DNA of 64,000 nucleotides, from positions 7,378,001 through 7,442,000 of the forward strand of contig CP075494.1 in assembly GCA_021613535.1 (NCBI GenBank). Reading direction: 5' to 3'. A model generated the notes under the pieces. It was not told the origin of the DNA. It made no database searches and was given only the letters and a program-made list of their open reading frames with translations. Origin of the DNA: Adineta vaga (taxonomy: Eukaryota; Rotifera). Numbering within the stretch: the stretch's first letter is position 1; each line of letters begins with the position of its first letter. Of the stretch, positions 48,683 through 61,479 are shown piece after piece. A program made the translations under genes and the position numbers.

Positions 48683-51600
48683 TCATTTTTCGAGATTCGT
48701 TTTATATCCACTGCCACTTCCATGTTTCCAATTTTCACTTGGATGAAGATGTACAATAGTCAAATTTGTCGTTGCAGTTAATTTTTTCGATGGAGTCGTT
48801 GGTCGTGTTCGACTTGTTGTTACTGATTGTCGTGGCGGTATATCAACACAAGTATCTTCGCAAATACTAACCGACTGAGCACGACGCATACCGACATTTT
48901 CGTGACTTGTCTAGACAAAAACACAAACCAAAAGACTGACAATACAACTAGTCTTTATATAGAATCTTACTAATCGTTGTACGACCGTATTCATTTTGGA
49001 CGATGAAGCAGAATTTTGTACTGTTCCTGGGATAGATTCACATCCGTCTTCTAATTGATAATTCCTAAATAGGAGAAGAAGAAGAAGAAAAAAAACAAGC
49101 GGAAATTGAAGTTTTGAGGATGAATTGATTAGGTACCTTGATGAAACTTGTTTTTGTTCATTGGATTTCAATGAGATTTTTGAAGCCACACTTGCTGATC
49201 GTAAACGTACACGAACATGTGGATCCATTTCATCTTCTTCATCACTTGGAATCATACCCGATAGTTCACATTGACGTTCTTGTAATTTAATCAATAATTC
49301 ACGAAATTCTCGTCGTAATTCTTCTAATTTTGTTGTAATAATTAAGCGTTGTGTTTGACTCGATGGATCAGTCGTATCAACGTTTTCGAATTGACTTTTC
49401 AATGAAAGTAATTCCTGTTGTAATGTTGACATTTTCGATTGAATCTATAAATTAACAAATCTTTATGTAATCAATTGTTTTTCGAATGATTTTACTTCTT
49501 CAATAGTTAAATCCTCGGACATATCGGATATACTACTGATACTTCTTTTGGGTAGCGGAAATTTTGGTGGTCGAGTTATACGACGAATTTCACCAGGAAT
49601 TCTTCGATGTGCAAGAAGGTCATAAACAAGATTCAACTAAAATAAATCAATCATCTAAATATACAAGATTATCTTCGTTTTTACTTGTTGATTAAAACAT
49701 TCAGTAAAAAATTGCGGATTAGGTACAAGATTTGAATCACAAATAACAGCAAGACGGATTTCATCAGCATAGGATGTGACACAAAAATTAATACTATGTG
49801 TTCCATTACTTGGATTAAGGCATATTAAACTTCGAACTTCTTGATTACATAAGGACATTGATGCTAATGCTGTACTGCTTCCAGCAGCTATTGATGTTAA
49901 CCATAAACTAGCATTATTATAAATACGAGACATCAATCGATTAGCTAAAACGAATACAATTAGTTAAAAGATTTACAAAAAAAAACGTTCTGTAATTTAC
50001 CAATACTAATAGGAAATAGAAGATAAGAAATATAATTAAATAAATACATGGTTGCATAATCAGCATTTTGTTTCATTCGTTTTGTATTATCATTAAATGA
50101 CCACAATGTTGGAATATTTCCCTCAATATGCATAGGTAATTTTAGTGATATATGTGCAAGATGATTTCCCATAGTAATATTCGGTGTATTAGACCGTAAA
50201 TCGCATGGTATGATACAATTAATATTTTCCGCATTAGCCAAACTGATATGAATAAAAAAGGAAAAAAAATTATTTCTTTGTTCAAGATGAAAAAAGATGC
50301 AAATAATTTGATCCACTTCAATAATTTTCAAATCAATATTCCCTAATGAAATCTTTCATTGAAATTCTTTATTGATCATTGTAAATTAGAATAAATCTCA
50401 ATGGATATAGGCATATCAAATGTCATCCAGGGCAATAGTATTTTTTTCCAAATAAAACGAGAGAGAGAGAGAGCGAGAGAGATAGAGAAAAACTAGACGT
50501 ATCAAAATTGCTCTTTTTTTCTTCTTCTAATGTTTTTTTTTGACATTGATCTATTAACATCATTTGCGTTTCTTTTTCAGTCAAATTCGACAACATCATT
50601 GTCATACAAATAATATGATTATTCAAAAGAAGAATTGTGAAAATCTCTGGAGAACAAAACTTTTGTTCGAAAAGATCAAAGCAAAAAAAGAAAAAGAGGT
50701 TAAATCTTACCCATGTGCTTCTAAATATAATTTAACACATGAAATAACAACAGTTGAAAGCAGATCATTCATACGCGTTCGTGTAACAAGTTTCATTCGA
50801 TTGGCTTGAGTTAAACTAAATGGTGTTGACCAAAGAACAATTCGTTGACGTTGATTTAAATTAATTATTACTGGCGGATTTGAAGAAACGATTCGCTTGA
50901 GAAAATTATCTCGTGATGAATTAAATAAAATTTTACTAAATAATAACATATGTCCAAATAAATACGCTTTGAAATAATCAAATATATGTTCACCATGACG
51001 ACCAGCAAAACGTGGTTTTAAATCAAGTTGAGTTGTACGATTATCAACGACATGTTTTAATAGAATACGTATCAATGAAATACCATCGGACAGAACAGGA
51101 TGATAGAGAAAAATAACTATACTATCATGTGGACGTATCGATGAACGATTTTTATAATAGATGTGCCATAATGGTCGAGTAAATGGTAATTCATTAGAGA
51201 CAAGTGTCGAAACATATGTTTGAAGTTCTTCATCATTTTGAATATTTCGTGGTATTTCATGAACATGTTCATCAATGGAAAATGCAGCATAATCCATCCA
51301 CATGGCACCAGAAAAATGTGAAAGAATTAATTGAGAAAAACGTGGAAATAATTTCTGTCCTGTTGTTGAACCACGTCGAGATGTATTTGTAATTATACGA
51401 TTGATCAGAAGTTTTTTCAATGCATTTTCATTGATCATTCCTAAAAACAATGAATTCATTCGAATAAAGAAACTAAATCAAATCAATTGCTTACCATCAA
51501 GAAAAAAAATAGCAGCTGCTGTTGGTGCATTTGGTTGAGAATTTAATTTAGTTGTTTCTTCATTTTTACTTCGATTGATAGATGTTTTACTATTATATAA

Positions 51601-52152
51601 CCAAAATAGATCACTCGCAGATAAATAATCACATGTACATGGTGTTACAGTACAATGGTATCGACAAGTTAATCGAATAAATGTTCGTAATAACAATGAG
51701 ATTGGTAAAATCAATGTAATCATTATGACACATGGAATTGAAACGAATATAATAAAAAAAAATTTTGATAGACGTTGAAGAAGTATAACAAAAGATGATC
51801 GATCAGCAGGATGTGTTATATGTTTAATAGGTATAGTTTTTATAAATGAAGGTTTTCCATGTTGATCATCAGCCATAGCTGATTGAATATAACCAGTTTT
51901 ATTACGATTTTGTATTTGATGTTGTTGATGTTGTTGTTGTGTACGAGGCATATCAACTGGTTCGACACGTTGCGGAGGAAAAACACTTGATGTAATTACT
52001 GATGGTTGTAGTGAAGGTGTAACAGGTGATGAACGATTAGGAATGACAGATATTTGATTGTCAAGATTAGATGATGTTTGATGATTAATGTCAAATGGAA
52101 CAGAACCTGAATTAGCCACGACTGGTTCAGCCCATCGACTGTCCACTTGCAT
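48683..52152 (-). CDS. Wax-ester synthase / diacylglycerol acyltransferase (WS/DGAT)-like membrane protein
   Basis: Eight exons on the minus strand: 52152-51495, 51440-50711, 50242-50001, 49944-49685, 49636-49496, 49444-49137, 49064-48971, 48910-48683 (886 residues). Residues 1-110 are disordered. One long hydrophobic segment (FFIIFVSIPCVIMITLILPI) follows near 130-155. Then comes a WS/DGAT acyltransferase domain: LSASDLFWLYN, LPFTRPLWHIYY, and the active-site motif YHPVLSDG (family HHxxxDG, first His replaced by Tyr). TRTRMNDLLSTVVISCVKLY and a C-terminal lobe with CDLR, TMGNHLAHISLKLP and FCVTSYADEIRLAVICDSNL complete it. About 270 extra residues follow, with an acidic SDEEDEMDP and coiled-coil-like EELRREFRELLIKLQERQ. 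Family members make wax esters or triacylglycerol; the substrate here is unknown. Confidence 0.82.
50459..50490. repeat. (GA)n microsatellite
   Basis: GA-rich run inside the intron between the second and third exons of the WS/DGAT-like gene. Confidence 0.85.
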
Positions 52153-55100
52153 GATCTGTTAAATAGATTGACATTTTATTCCAAGTAGGAATAAAAGAAA
52201 AAGAAGAAAAGAAGTTAATATTATCAAATTGTCTACGTAAATTCCTTTTTCTCCTCTCTCGCTCTCCTCTAAATACATTCTCAGTTAAAACATGAAAATG
52301 TCTGTTTCCTGTTGACAATATTTTTTTTCTATTCAACTAAATTTCACCAGTATTTAAAAAAGATCAATATCGGAAATAAATTAGATAGGGACTCGTTTTA
52401 TTTGCAATAGGAAAATACATATTAGTCACATCTGCAAAGTTCTTTTTATTAGTCTTACCTTGAATAAAGTTCACCGTTACGTTCATCGATAGATAACATC
52501 GGTCATGAAAAATTCTCGGCAAGGAAGACATATTGTTAGATGTAATTCTCGTTCTTGACAGTTCATCATTGACATTCTAGGATAGTTATTAATAACATTC
52601 TGAAAAAGAAAGTGAACAAATCTAAATTTGAATTCAATTTTCTCTATTGAATACATTGTCAGTCGAATTATAACGATACTTGAACGAAAGAAAATCAAAA
52701 AAATAAGCATACAATTGTCAAGAATTAGAGATAAAGGAATAGAAAAATAATTGTTAAATAATACAACAAGAAAAGTTTGATTTGATCAAGGACATTGTAA
52801 CAAGATAAGGATCTTGGACGATGTGATGACGCTTTACAAGAGTATATAAGAATGAATGCGTACGCGCACAATGTTTAAGACGGATAGACAGTCAGATGCA
52901 TGGAATTTGTCGTCATCGAAGGAAATCAAAGAGCATGAATTGTGATAGGAAGGAAGAAACAGAGCAAAAGACATACTCATAAATGAAGAAAATGTGACTT
53001 TGCTCGATGTTTTTTATCTGTCATTTCTCATTCTTTTGTTTTTAGAAAATAGAACTTATCAATCATCAACGAAAGCTTTTCTCATTTTTCTATTGATCTA
53101 CTCTCACATTCAGTTTGTTCGAGGATATTTATTTAGTAATAAATATTTCATAAAAACAAATCTTTCTCTATGCGATTTAGAATATAAATGAACGTATTTG
53201 TTTGCCAATTTTTACCTCATCTAATTTTTATAGCAAAGACTCTTTATCAAATCGAAAGACTTCGTTGCTAGGAATGAAAAGCAAACAATCTTTGCTTCTG
53301 TCTCTCTTTTCCTTATTTTTCTCTTTATAACTCTATTCAAGTGAGAAAAAGTAACCGGAGATGTGTATGTCTTCTCAATTGATAGTCGAATTGTTGGAAG
53401 TTGTTCTACACAATTAAACTAGCAACACTACCGTCATAGTATTATCAGCGCATTTGACGTCGATATAAACTCTTTTCATTTATTTTCTCTCGCTTTTTTT
53501 GCTTCTTTCTCTCTCTCTCTCTCTATCACCCTTCAAGCTCCAGCTGCTTGCTGTCTACTCATCACTAAATAATAATAGTCGAATGACGCATTCGTCGGTG
53601 TGCGAAGATACATCAGCATCTCGCTTTTCATTCTGAGCTTTAGTTAGGAACATGTCTATATATGAAAAAAAAGAAAGGAAGAAAAACGAAGAACTTCATC
53701 TTTTTCTCTCGTTCTTACTTCCTTGAAAACAATTCCCTGAACAACACGCTATATAGAACGATAACAGAACTTATTCCATCCGAGAAACATTACCAAGAAC
53801 AACAATAAAAAGAAAATTGCAAGACTGAATAAGAGAAAAACAAGATAGATAGATAGAGAGGAGAAAGTTAACATTATTCCTTTTATTTATAATCTTATCC
53901 GTTTTGTTAACTGATCGCATCTCTTCTTCTTCTTCCTTATTTTTAAAAAAAAACTCAAATCATCTTTGTCTTCTGGAAAGGAAACTATTATTTCAAATAG
54001 CTCTTAATAAAAGAAAACTAAGCGTTATTTTATATATTAAGTAGATACCTAGATTTAATCTCTTCATTTGAATAAGAAAAGTTCACATAGTAATATAATT
54101 CTATCAAAAGATACAAATTGATTTATTGGAAACAAAAGGGTTGACGTACTCTACTATACTCCAATTTGTGACAATTTACCAAATACAAAATTCTCCATCT
54201 GGATTATCAAAAAAATAAATAATTCAGACATCTTCTCTATATCTTATTTTATTAAATAAACATCGTTTTATATTTCAGAAGAAAAGAAAATATATGAGAT
54301 TTAATCCAATAAGAGTGTTTGATTTCAGATGAGACATGCGTATTTGCCAGAACATACCAAGCAACAACTTCGACTGCTCTATCAGATATTAATTAATACA
54401 CAAAAAAATGGAAAGAGAAGTTATCTATCTATATATATATATTAATTGAACGCATATTCTGTAGACGAGAGAAATTCCCTCGAGTAACAGATTAGCTTGT
54501 GATGTATCCTGATAAAAACAAAGTTTAATCATTACGGATTGATTTATGTTATACCATTAGAACAAAAATTTTCAAAATAGAAATAAAATTCTTTTGTAGA
54601 TAATAAATCTTTCAACGAAATAGAGGAGATAATTATCGACGATGATAGATGATTTAGAAAACATCTGATTTTACTATGATAAGATTTGATCAAAAGCGTA
54701 AATTTATCTTTTAATTTTCTTCGAGAAGATAACTTAGTTGCCTTTGTTAAATGAAGAATCAATAAGTTTTTGTCATATCTCTGAATGAAAAAAAAAGAAA
54801 TTATCTGTTTGATAAGTTAAATACTTCAGAATCTAGAACATGCGTTTTTCCCTTCAACATGAAAATCCTTACCTTTATGATGTTCTTGGATAATCCTTTT
54901 GATAGATGTGTTTATATATATTTTTCTTATTATATGAACGCATCGCAAATTCATCAATGGATAATTAATATGTTATAGACTCTTTTAGACAAGATATAAT
55001 TCATTATTAGAACGGATATTCATAGAATATGAAAATCTTTTCAATCAATAGTTCATCAACATATATATGTATTCAAAAAATGGAATGTATTATGTAGTTA

Positions 55101-55414
55101 TAGTTAATCAGTAACATTCTTTTAGTGCAATTAGTTAGACTTATGTATGTTCATTACTCCATGATAGAAGGACATCTTCAGGAACAAAAAATCGACTAAT
55201 TATGATGTCTAAGATTCTTTCAAAAGTGATAATCTTCAGTAAATCAACTGATTCTATTGTCTTCATTAGATTTTTAACTGTTGCCTAAGAAAATCATTGG
55301 TGTTCGAAATACCTATAACTATCAATGTCGATATCAACGTGGCGATGGGTATCCTTGTAAGTTGAGTTATCTTCTCTTCTCTTCTCTTGTCTTGCATCGT
55401 ACAATCAATAATCA
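52153..55414. other. 3.3-kb intergenic region
   Basis: AT-rich, with a (CT)n tract at 53507-53525 and short pyrimidine repeats. It separates the divergent WS/DGAT-like gene (-) and TFG (+). Open frames at 52483-52710, 52994-53191 and 54544-54762 are hydrophobic or K/I/N-rich and without support. Confidence 0.5.
53507..53525. repeat. (CT)n microsatellite
   Basis: Pure CT run. Confidence 0.85.
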
Positions 55415-56613
55415 ATGACTAGTGAAGCAAGTACTCCAGCTTCGGCTACAATGAATGACGATAAATTATCAGATCAATTGATTATTAAAGCTCAATTAGG
55501 TGATGATATCCGTAAAATGATGATCCATAATGAAGATTTAACATTGAATGGTAAAGATTCATATACACAGGATTAACGTAAGAGAAAGAATTCTTTGTTT
55601 TGTTTAGAACTTGTTTTAATGATGGAGCGCATCTTTACTGGTAAAATATCGAATTCAGATGAATTAACAATCAAATATTTAGATGATGATGGAGATAAAG
55701 TTACTCTTTTGAATGATAGTGATTTGACTGTAGCTTTAAATTTTCATAAAGTACTTCGTTTATTTGTAAATGTCAATGGTACTGAACAAAACAAGATAAA
55801 TTCAGCGAAAGATTCAAATCAGAGTGGAGATTTTATTGATGAAAAAACATTTCGTAGTGAATTACAATCAATTCGTAATTCAGTACAAACAATTCTTGAT
55901 CGTCTTCAATTATCAACAAATGATGTGTTAGATGCTAAAATAACAACACATGAAATTGAGCCACACAAACAATCATCTGCTGCAGCAGAGACTTCTCAAT
56001 TAAACACAAATCATTTTGCTAACCATGAACCTTATACAGGTAAATTAAAAATTTTCTCTTCAATAATCAAATTGAACTTTTTTCCAAATTAGTCAATGCA
56101 ACACAAGTACAACCAACTGATACGAATAAAATTCCTCAAACACAAGTGCCAACTTCCCATTTTGTACCAACAGCATTCAAAAATGAACAAGATGCAAGAA
56201 CAAATACATTTGGTCCTCCACCCACAACTTTTCCTAATGTGCCACCTTTACCCAATAGTACAGTGCCAAGATTTCCTCCTGCATCAAATCCAACCAGTAA
56301 TGCACCGCCAACGAACTATTCACCCAATATGCCACCAACGCCAGCCAATGGTCAACAACCAGCAGCTGTATCTCCTCCTCTACCTCCACAACAAGGTGGA
56401 TTTTATGGTCACCAACAAAATTTATATCAACAAAGACCATCATATCCAAACTATCCGATAAATAATGTATATCCTCCACAGCAACCAACAACAAACAATG
56501 TATCATTTCCTCATTCTTCACCTCCACCACAAACAGCTGCTCAACAGTCATATGGAGCTTATCCTGCGCAAACTTCCTACTACAATCCTGGTCAACAGTA
56601 TCCTCAATCATAA
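55415..56613 (+). CDS. TFG: TFG homologue (ER exit-site PB1 protein)
   Basis: Three exons, 55415-55550, 55608-56039, 56093-56613 (362 residues; human TFG 400). TFG assembles at ER exit sites and organises COPII transport. The N-terminal PB1 domain is clear: KLSDQLIIKAQLGDDIRKM, HNEDLTLN-ELVLMMERIF, then the acidic loop TIKYLDDDGDKVTLL (family YKDEDGDL). A coiled coil follows (about 125-160; SELQSIRNSVQTILDRLQL). The C-terminal half is a Pro/Gln/Tyr/Asn-rich low-complexity region (repeated YP, PPQQ, QQPA), the type that drives condensate formation in human TFG. All three domains are in the family order. Confidence 0.92.
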
Positions 56614-57151
56614 TAGTTCTTTTTTTAAATCTTTATCCTTCTACTCTGATTACTTTGCATGATATTATCCGTTTGTTGTGACGTGTAATGTTTAGTTTGA
56701 AAATAATGGGTATTGCTATGTTTTTTTTAAAATATGAACAAACAAATAAATACGAATGAGCAATGTTTAACTTTCCTGATACTGATTAGATAACGGATGA
56801 TAATGTGGAATGATATAAAAATATGATGAAGAACAAATAACTTCTTACTTACTAAAGGAAAACTTTCGATTACGTTTATCTTTCTGTCGTTGTCAAAGAA
56901 TACACACGAAATTTGTGTTCTGTAATGAAGTTACGTGTATCGTACTACTCGTTATATTTCTTTTTCCTTTCTTTTTCTTTTTCTTCTTTTTTCTTTCATT
57001 CTGTGTCGTACATTAAACCAACGCACATTCGCATACACATACATAGACACCCTTTCTCTTAAGAACGAACAGAGTGGGTCAAAGTACAACGATTCGAAGA
57101 GAAACTTCAACTGCAAACATTTCTATTTCCATTTGATCGTTGAATTCAATC
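56614..57151. other. Gap between TFG and CPT1
   Basis: TFG 3' UTR, then pyrimidine-rich sequence upstream of the CPT1 start codon. No coding signal. Confidence 0.5.
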
Positions 57152-60100
57152 ATGGCCGAGGCACATGAAGCTGTTGCATTTTCATTTACAGTTGGTCCTG
57201 AAGGTACATTTTAGATAAATAAATATATAGATATAGATATATTAACATTCTTTATTTATTTTTATTCTTTCGTTTTATGTAGGATTCAATGTTGATGTAA
57301 GTTATGACGTTTTTAAAGCACTTCTCTATGCTGCTTTACGTTCATGGAAACTTCGTTGTCGTCGAACATTAAATTCTCTTTATAATACATTATATCCTGG
57401 TCATCCACTTCGTGGTATTGCTTGTTGTGGAATTATATCAACTCTGTATTTTAAAGGTTATGATCCATCATTTAACTCAATCGATTGGTTAGATGAACAT
57501 ATTTTTCGACGTTATCTTGCACCAAAAAATTCTAAAATTATTGCTTGTATTACATTCGGTGCTGGTGTTTATATTGTTCTTATACAAGTTCGACAATATA
57601 CATTAAAAAAACTATTTTCCTATCATGGATGGATGTATCAAGAACATGGCAAAGAGTTTGGCTTAGTGCCAAAAGTTTGGATGGGTTTAGTTAAACTATG
57701 TATTGGTCGTAATCCATCATTATATTCATGTCAACATCTTTTACCAACATTACCATTACCAAGTTTAGATGATACATTACGTCGTTATTTAAGATCAGTT
57801 CGACCACTGTATGATGATACGGAATATCAACGTATGGAAAAATTAGCGGAAGAATTTAAGCAAACAATTGCTAAAAAATTACAAAGATATTTATGGCTTA
57901 AATGGCTTATTTCATCAAATTATGTAAAGGATAATTTGAATGTATATATGTACATTTGATTATTTAGGTTTCTGATTGGTGGGAGAAATTTATTTATTTA
58001 CGTGGCCGATCAGCGATTATGGTTAATAGTAATTTCTATGGTCTTGTATGTATTCAATCGATTAATAGACCGAATTTAAACTAGTTTCGTTTTTTCCAGG
58101 ATGTACTCTACGTTCGACCAACCACTATTCAAACAGCACGAGCAGCAAATTTAACATGTGCAGCTTTTCGATATCGTACCGAACTTGATCATGAAAATAT
58201 TAAACCTGTATGTAATTCTTTATAATAATAATAATAATATCGAGTTTTGTTTTTGTTATATACGTATCTATCGTAGTTAATGGTACAAAAATTAATACCA
58301 TTATGTTCAAGTCAATATGAAAGACAATTTAATACTGTACGCATACCTGGCAAAGAAACAGGTTATTTGTTTTTTTTTCCAATCGATGAATGAATATTTC
58401 TATGATGAATTTTCTTTAGACCGCATTGTTCACTACTCAGATAGTCGTCATATTGTCGTTTATAATAAAGGTCGTTGGTATAAAGTATTCATGTTTTATA
58501 AAGATAATCTTCTGGAACCATCTGAGCTTCAACTGTACGTTAATTGAATCGATAGATATGATCATTTTGTTTTGTATATTAGTCAATTAGATGAAATTAT
58601 TCGGGATACTACACCACCTGATAATGGTGAAGAACATTTAGGTGCTTTAACAGCTGGTGAACGAACAGCTTGGGCAGAAGCTCGTGAAACTTATTTTCGT
58701 TCTGGTATCAATCGTTCTTCATTGGAAGCAATTGAAAAATCAGCATTCGTACTTATTTTGGATGATGAAGATTTTGAAATTGGAACCGTAAGTTAATCAT
58801 CTTATCTCATCTTTTTTCCTTTAATTCTGAAATTCAATGTACAAAATTTTCCTTGAATCAGCATGATAAAAATGCACCGACATCAGTGAACGATCAAGGG
58901 GTAATTCATATCAATATCTAATTCGTTTTATAGCTAAATATTACACTAATGTCTTCTGTCTAATGGTGGTTTGTTAGTATCTAACAAATAATACGTTTTT
59001 TTAAAAAGATTTTAGTATATAAAATGAATAATATTCTTGATATTTTTAGAATATGACTGGAAAATTCGATGCGTACGCTCATGCAATTCTTCATGGTAAA
59101 GGATACGATCGATGGTTTGATAAATCATTTACTTTTATCGTTAGCAAAAATGGTGTGGTATGTGAGAGAAAAGAAAAGAATGTGAGAAATGTTCTATTGT
59201 CAATCATGTTCGCTTTTTATTTTAGTTTGGTTTTAATGTCGAACATAGTTGGGTAAAACAAATGAAAGTTTTAAATATTTGTAGATTGTGTTGATTTTCA
59301 TTTAGGCCGATGCTCCTATTTCTGGTCACATGGTAGAATATGTCCTTTCAGAAGATGTTATGTTTTATGGGTAAGTTGAATATGTAGACATAATTACTAA
59401 CGATGACTGTTGTGTCATTTTTAGTTATGATGAACTTGGTAATACACGTGGTGCACCTCGTTTTACTGCACTGAAACCAATTAAACTTAGATGGAATGTT
59501 TCGGAAAATGTAAAAATAATAGATTGAATTCTATTTAAATACTATTCAATCTAATTTTTAGTGTCATATTTTGATCGAAAAAAGTCTTGCTCAAGCAAAG
59601 AAAATCTATAATGATGTTGATCTTCATGTTTATGTTCAAGATGCATATGGCAAAGGTTTTATGAAGAAATGCAAACTTTCACCCGATGCTTATATTCAAA
59701 TGGCACTTCAATTAGCTCATTATCGTGTACGTTATTTCTATGGTTAAATATTTTTATGATTATTCTTTTTTTCACGTAATTTAGGATTCCGGTCATTTTA
59801 ATTTAACATATGAAGCATCAATGACTCGACTCTTTCGTGATGGTCGTACTGAAACTGTTCGTTCATGTTCAATTGAATCAAGTCAATGGGTAAAAGCAAT
59901 GGAAGATCCAACTGTTACTGTAAGAAAAATCAACTATTCTGCATTGAATTCGTTTGTATATAATTCATTTTTAGAAAGCTGAACGTATCAAGTTACTTCG
60001 CTTAGCTTGTGATTATCATCAACAACAGTATCGTGATGCAATGACAGGCAACGGCATTGATCGACATTTATTTTGTTTATATGTTGTAGCAAAATTTCTT

Positions 60101-61210
60101 GGTCTTGATTCACCATTTCTTCAACAAGTTCTTCAAGAACCATGGAAATTATCGACAAGTCAGGTAAGTGAAAAATCTTCTTATTAAAAGAGAATAATCT
60201 TGAGATAAAGATAATTTTTTTGAATTAAATATCTAAATCTATATAAGACCCAGACCATGTATGATGATAAGCGTTTATCAAAATTGATTGCTCAAAAACC
60301 AGAGATGGCTGAAAAAATTGGTTGGTCAAAATTTAAAGGCGTCGTAGGAGCTGGCGGCGGTTTCGGACCTGTGAGAAGAATAGACTATTTTTCACTAACC
60401 CTTTCTTGATTTTTGATCTTGTTATAACTGCATGGTTGCACTTTCTCTTTTGTTTTTTTTCACATATCTAACAGACACCTGCTTCTTATGAAGAACGCTA
60501 TACTAATGATGAGCGAGCAAAGAAAGCAATTATGGTTGGTGGTGGTTTCGGACCTGTGAGTTTTTATATTTCTCGCTGAAACACATCGATCGTTTGTGAT
60601 TATCTAGTTGATTTAATTTTGTTTAGTTGAATCTTTTCATATCGTACAATAGAAATTTCTTACAGTCATGCCAAGGGGACAACATTTAGTTTCTAGAGTA
60701 GACACAATGATTACATTTCCTAGGCTTTCTCAAGAAAATACTTCTCAATCTTGACTAATATTAAAGAAACTATTTTTTGCATGAATCACTCTTGCATATC
60801 ACTGCTTCAGTTTGTTATAAATAATTGCTTATTTTATTTTTGCATGTTATTGCTTGCTATTAATTTCATTCATGAGAAATAATATTATTTTTTACAAGGA
60901 ACATTTTCTTTTTATAGGTGGCTACTGATGGTTACGGAGTTAGTTATATCATAGCTTCGGAAGATCTTACCTTTTTCCATATTTCATCGAACAAATCTTC
61001 ATCTGAAACCGTAAGAATTTCAATGAATTTGTCTAAAGATCAGTTTTTTTTCTTATTGTATGGTAGGATTCAAAACGATTTGGTGAACGCATTCATCAAG
61101 CTATGGCAGACATGCGAGATTTATTAGCTGATGAAATAAGTACGACTAGTGCAAGAAAAACGTCAACGAAATTGCCAACAGTTGCACCAACAACTGATTC
61201 ATCCGCATAA
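57152..61210 (+). CDS. CPT1: Carnitine O-palmitoyltransferase 1, with a duplicated alternative exon
   Basis: Exons: 57152-57203, 57283-57923, 57968-58045, 58100-58207, 58277-58361, 58420-58534, 58583-58787, 58862-58900, 59050-59157, 59226-59252, 59306-59370, 59425-59509, 59562-59726, 59785-59919, 59975-60163, then 60248-60370 or 60475-60555, then 60918-61010 and 61067-61210 (818 or 804 residues; human about 773). CPT1 is the malonyl-CoA-regulated outer-mitochondrial-membrane enzyme of fatty acid import. The N terminus [19 protein letters not shown] is strongly conserved. Two membrane helices (about 60 and 100) and [14 protein letters not shown] follow. The catalytic core has FDKSFTF, EHSWADAP (catalytic His about 484, in a 27-nt exon), [34 protein letters not shown] and [15 protein letters not shown] joins [14 protein letters not shown]. 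Every exon junction keeps frame. Confidence 0.95.
58222..58239. repeat. (ATA)n microsatellite
   Basis: Short ATA trinucleotide run in a CPT1 intron. Confidence 0.75.
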
Positions 61211-61479
61211 ATTAAATTTTTAATTTCTTTTTATTAATTGATTTCAGTTCCATATGGTTATTTAAAAACCTCATTATGTATCGCGTATTTTATATATTAT
61301 GAACGCGCATAACGTTTTTTTTTCATTGAAATATGTGTGATGTTAGAAGAAGAAAGAAATAATATCAAAATCATATGCCATTTTGAAGTTCTTTTTGTTT
61401 GTATAAGATGATCAGATACAAAAGCATGGTTAATATGATGCGAAAATGAAAGAAAAAAACAGTTATATTCATTGATAAT

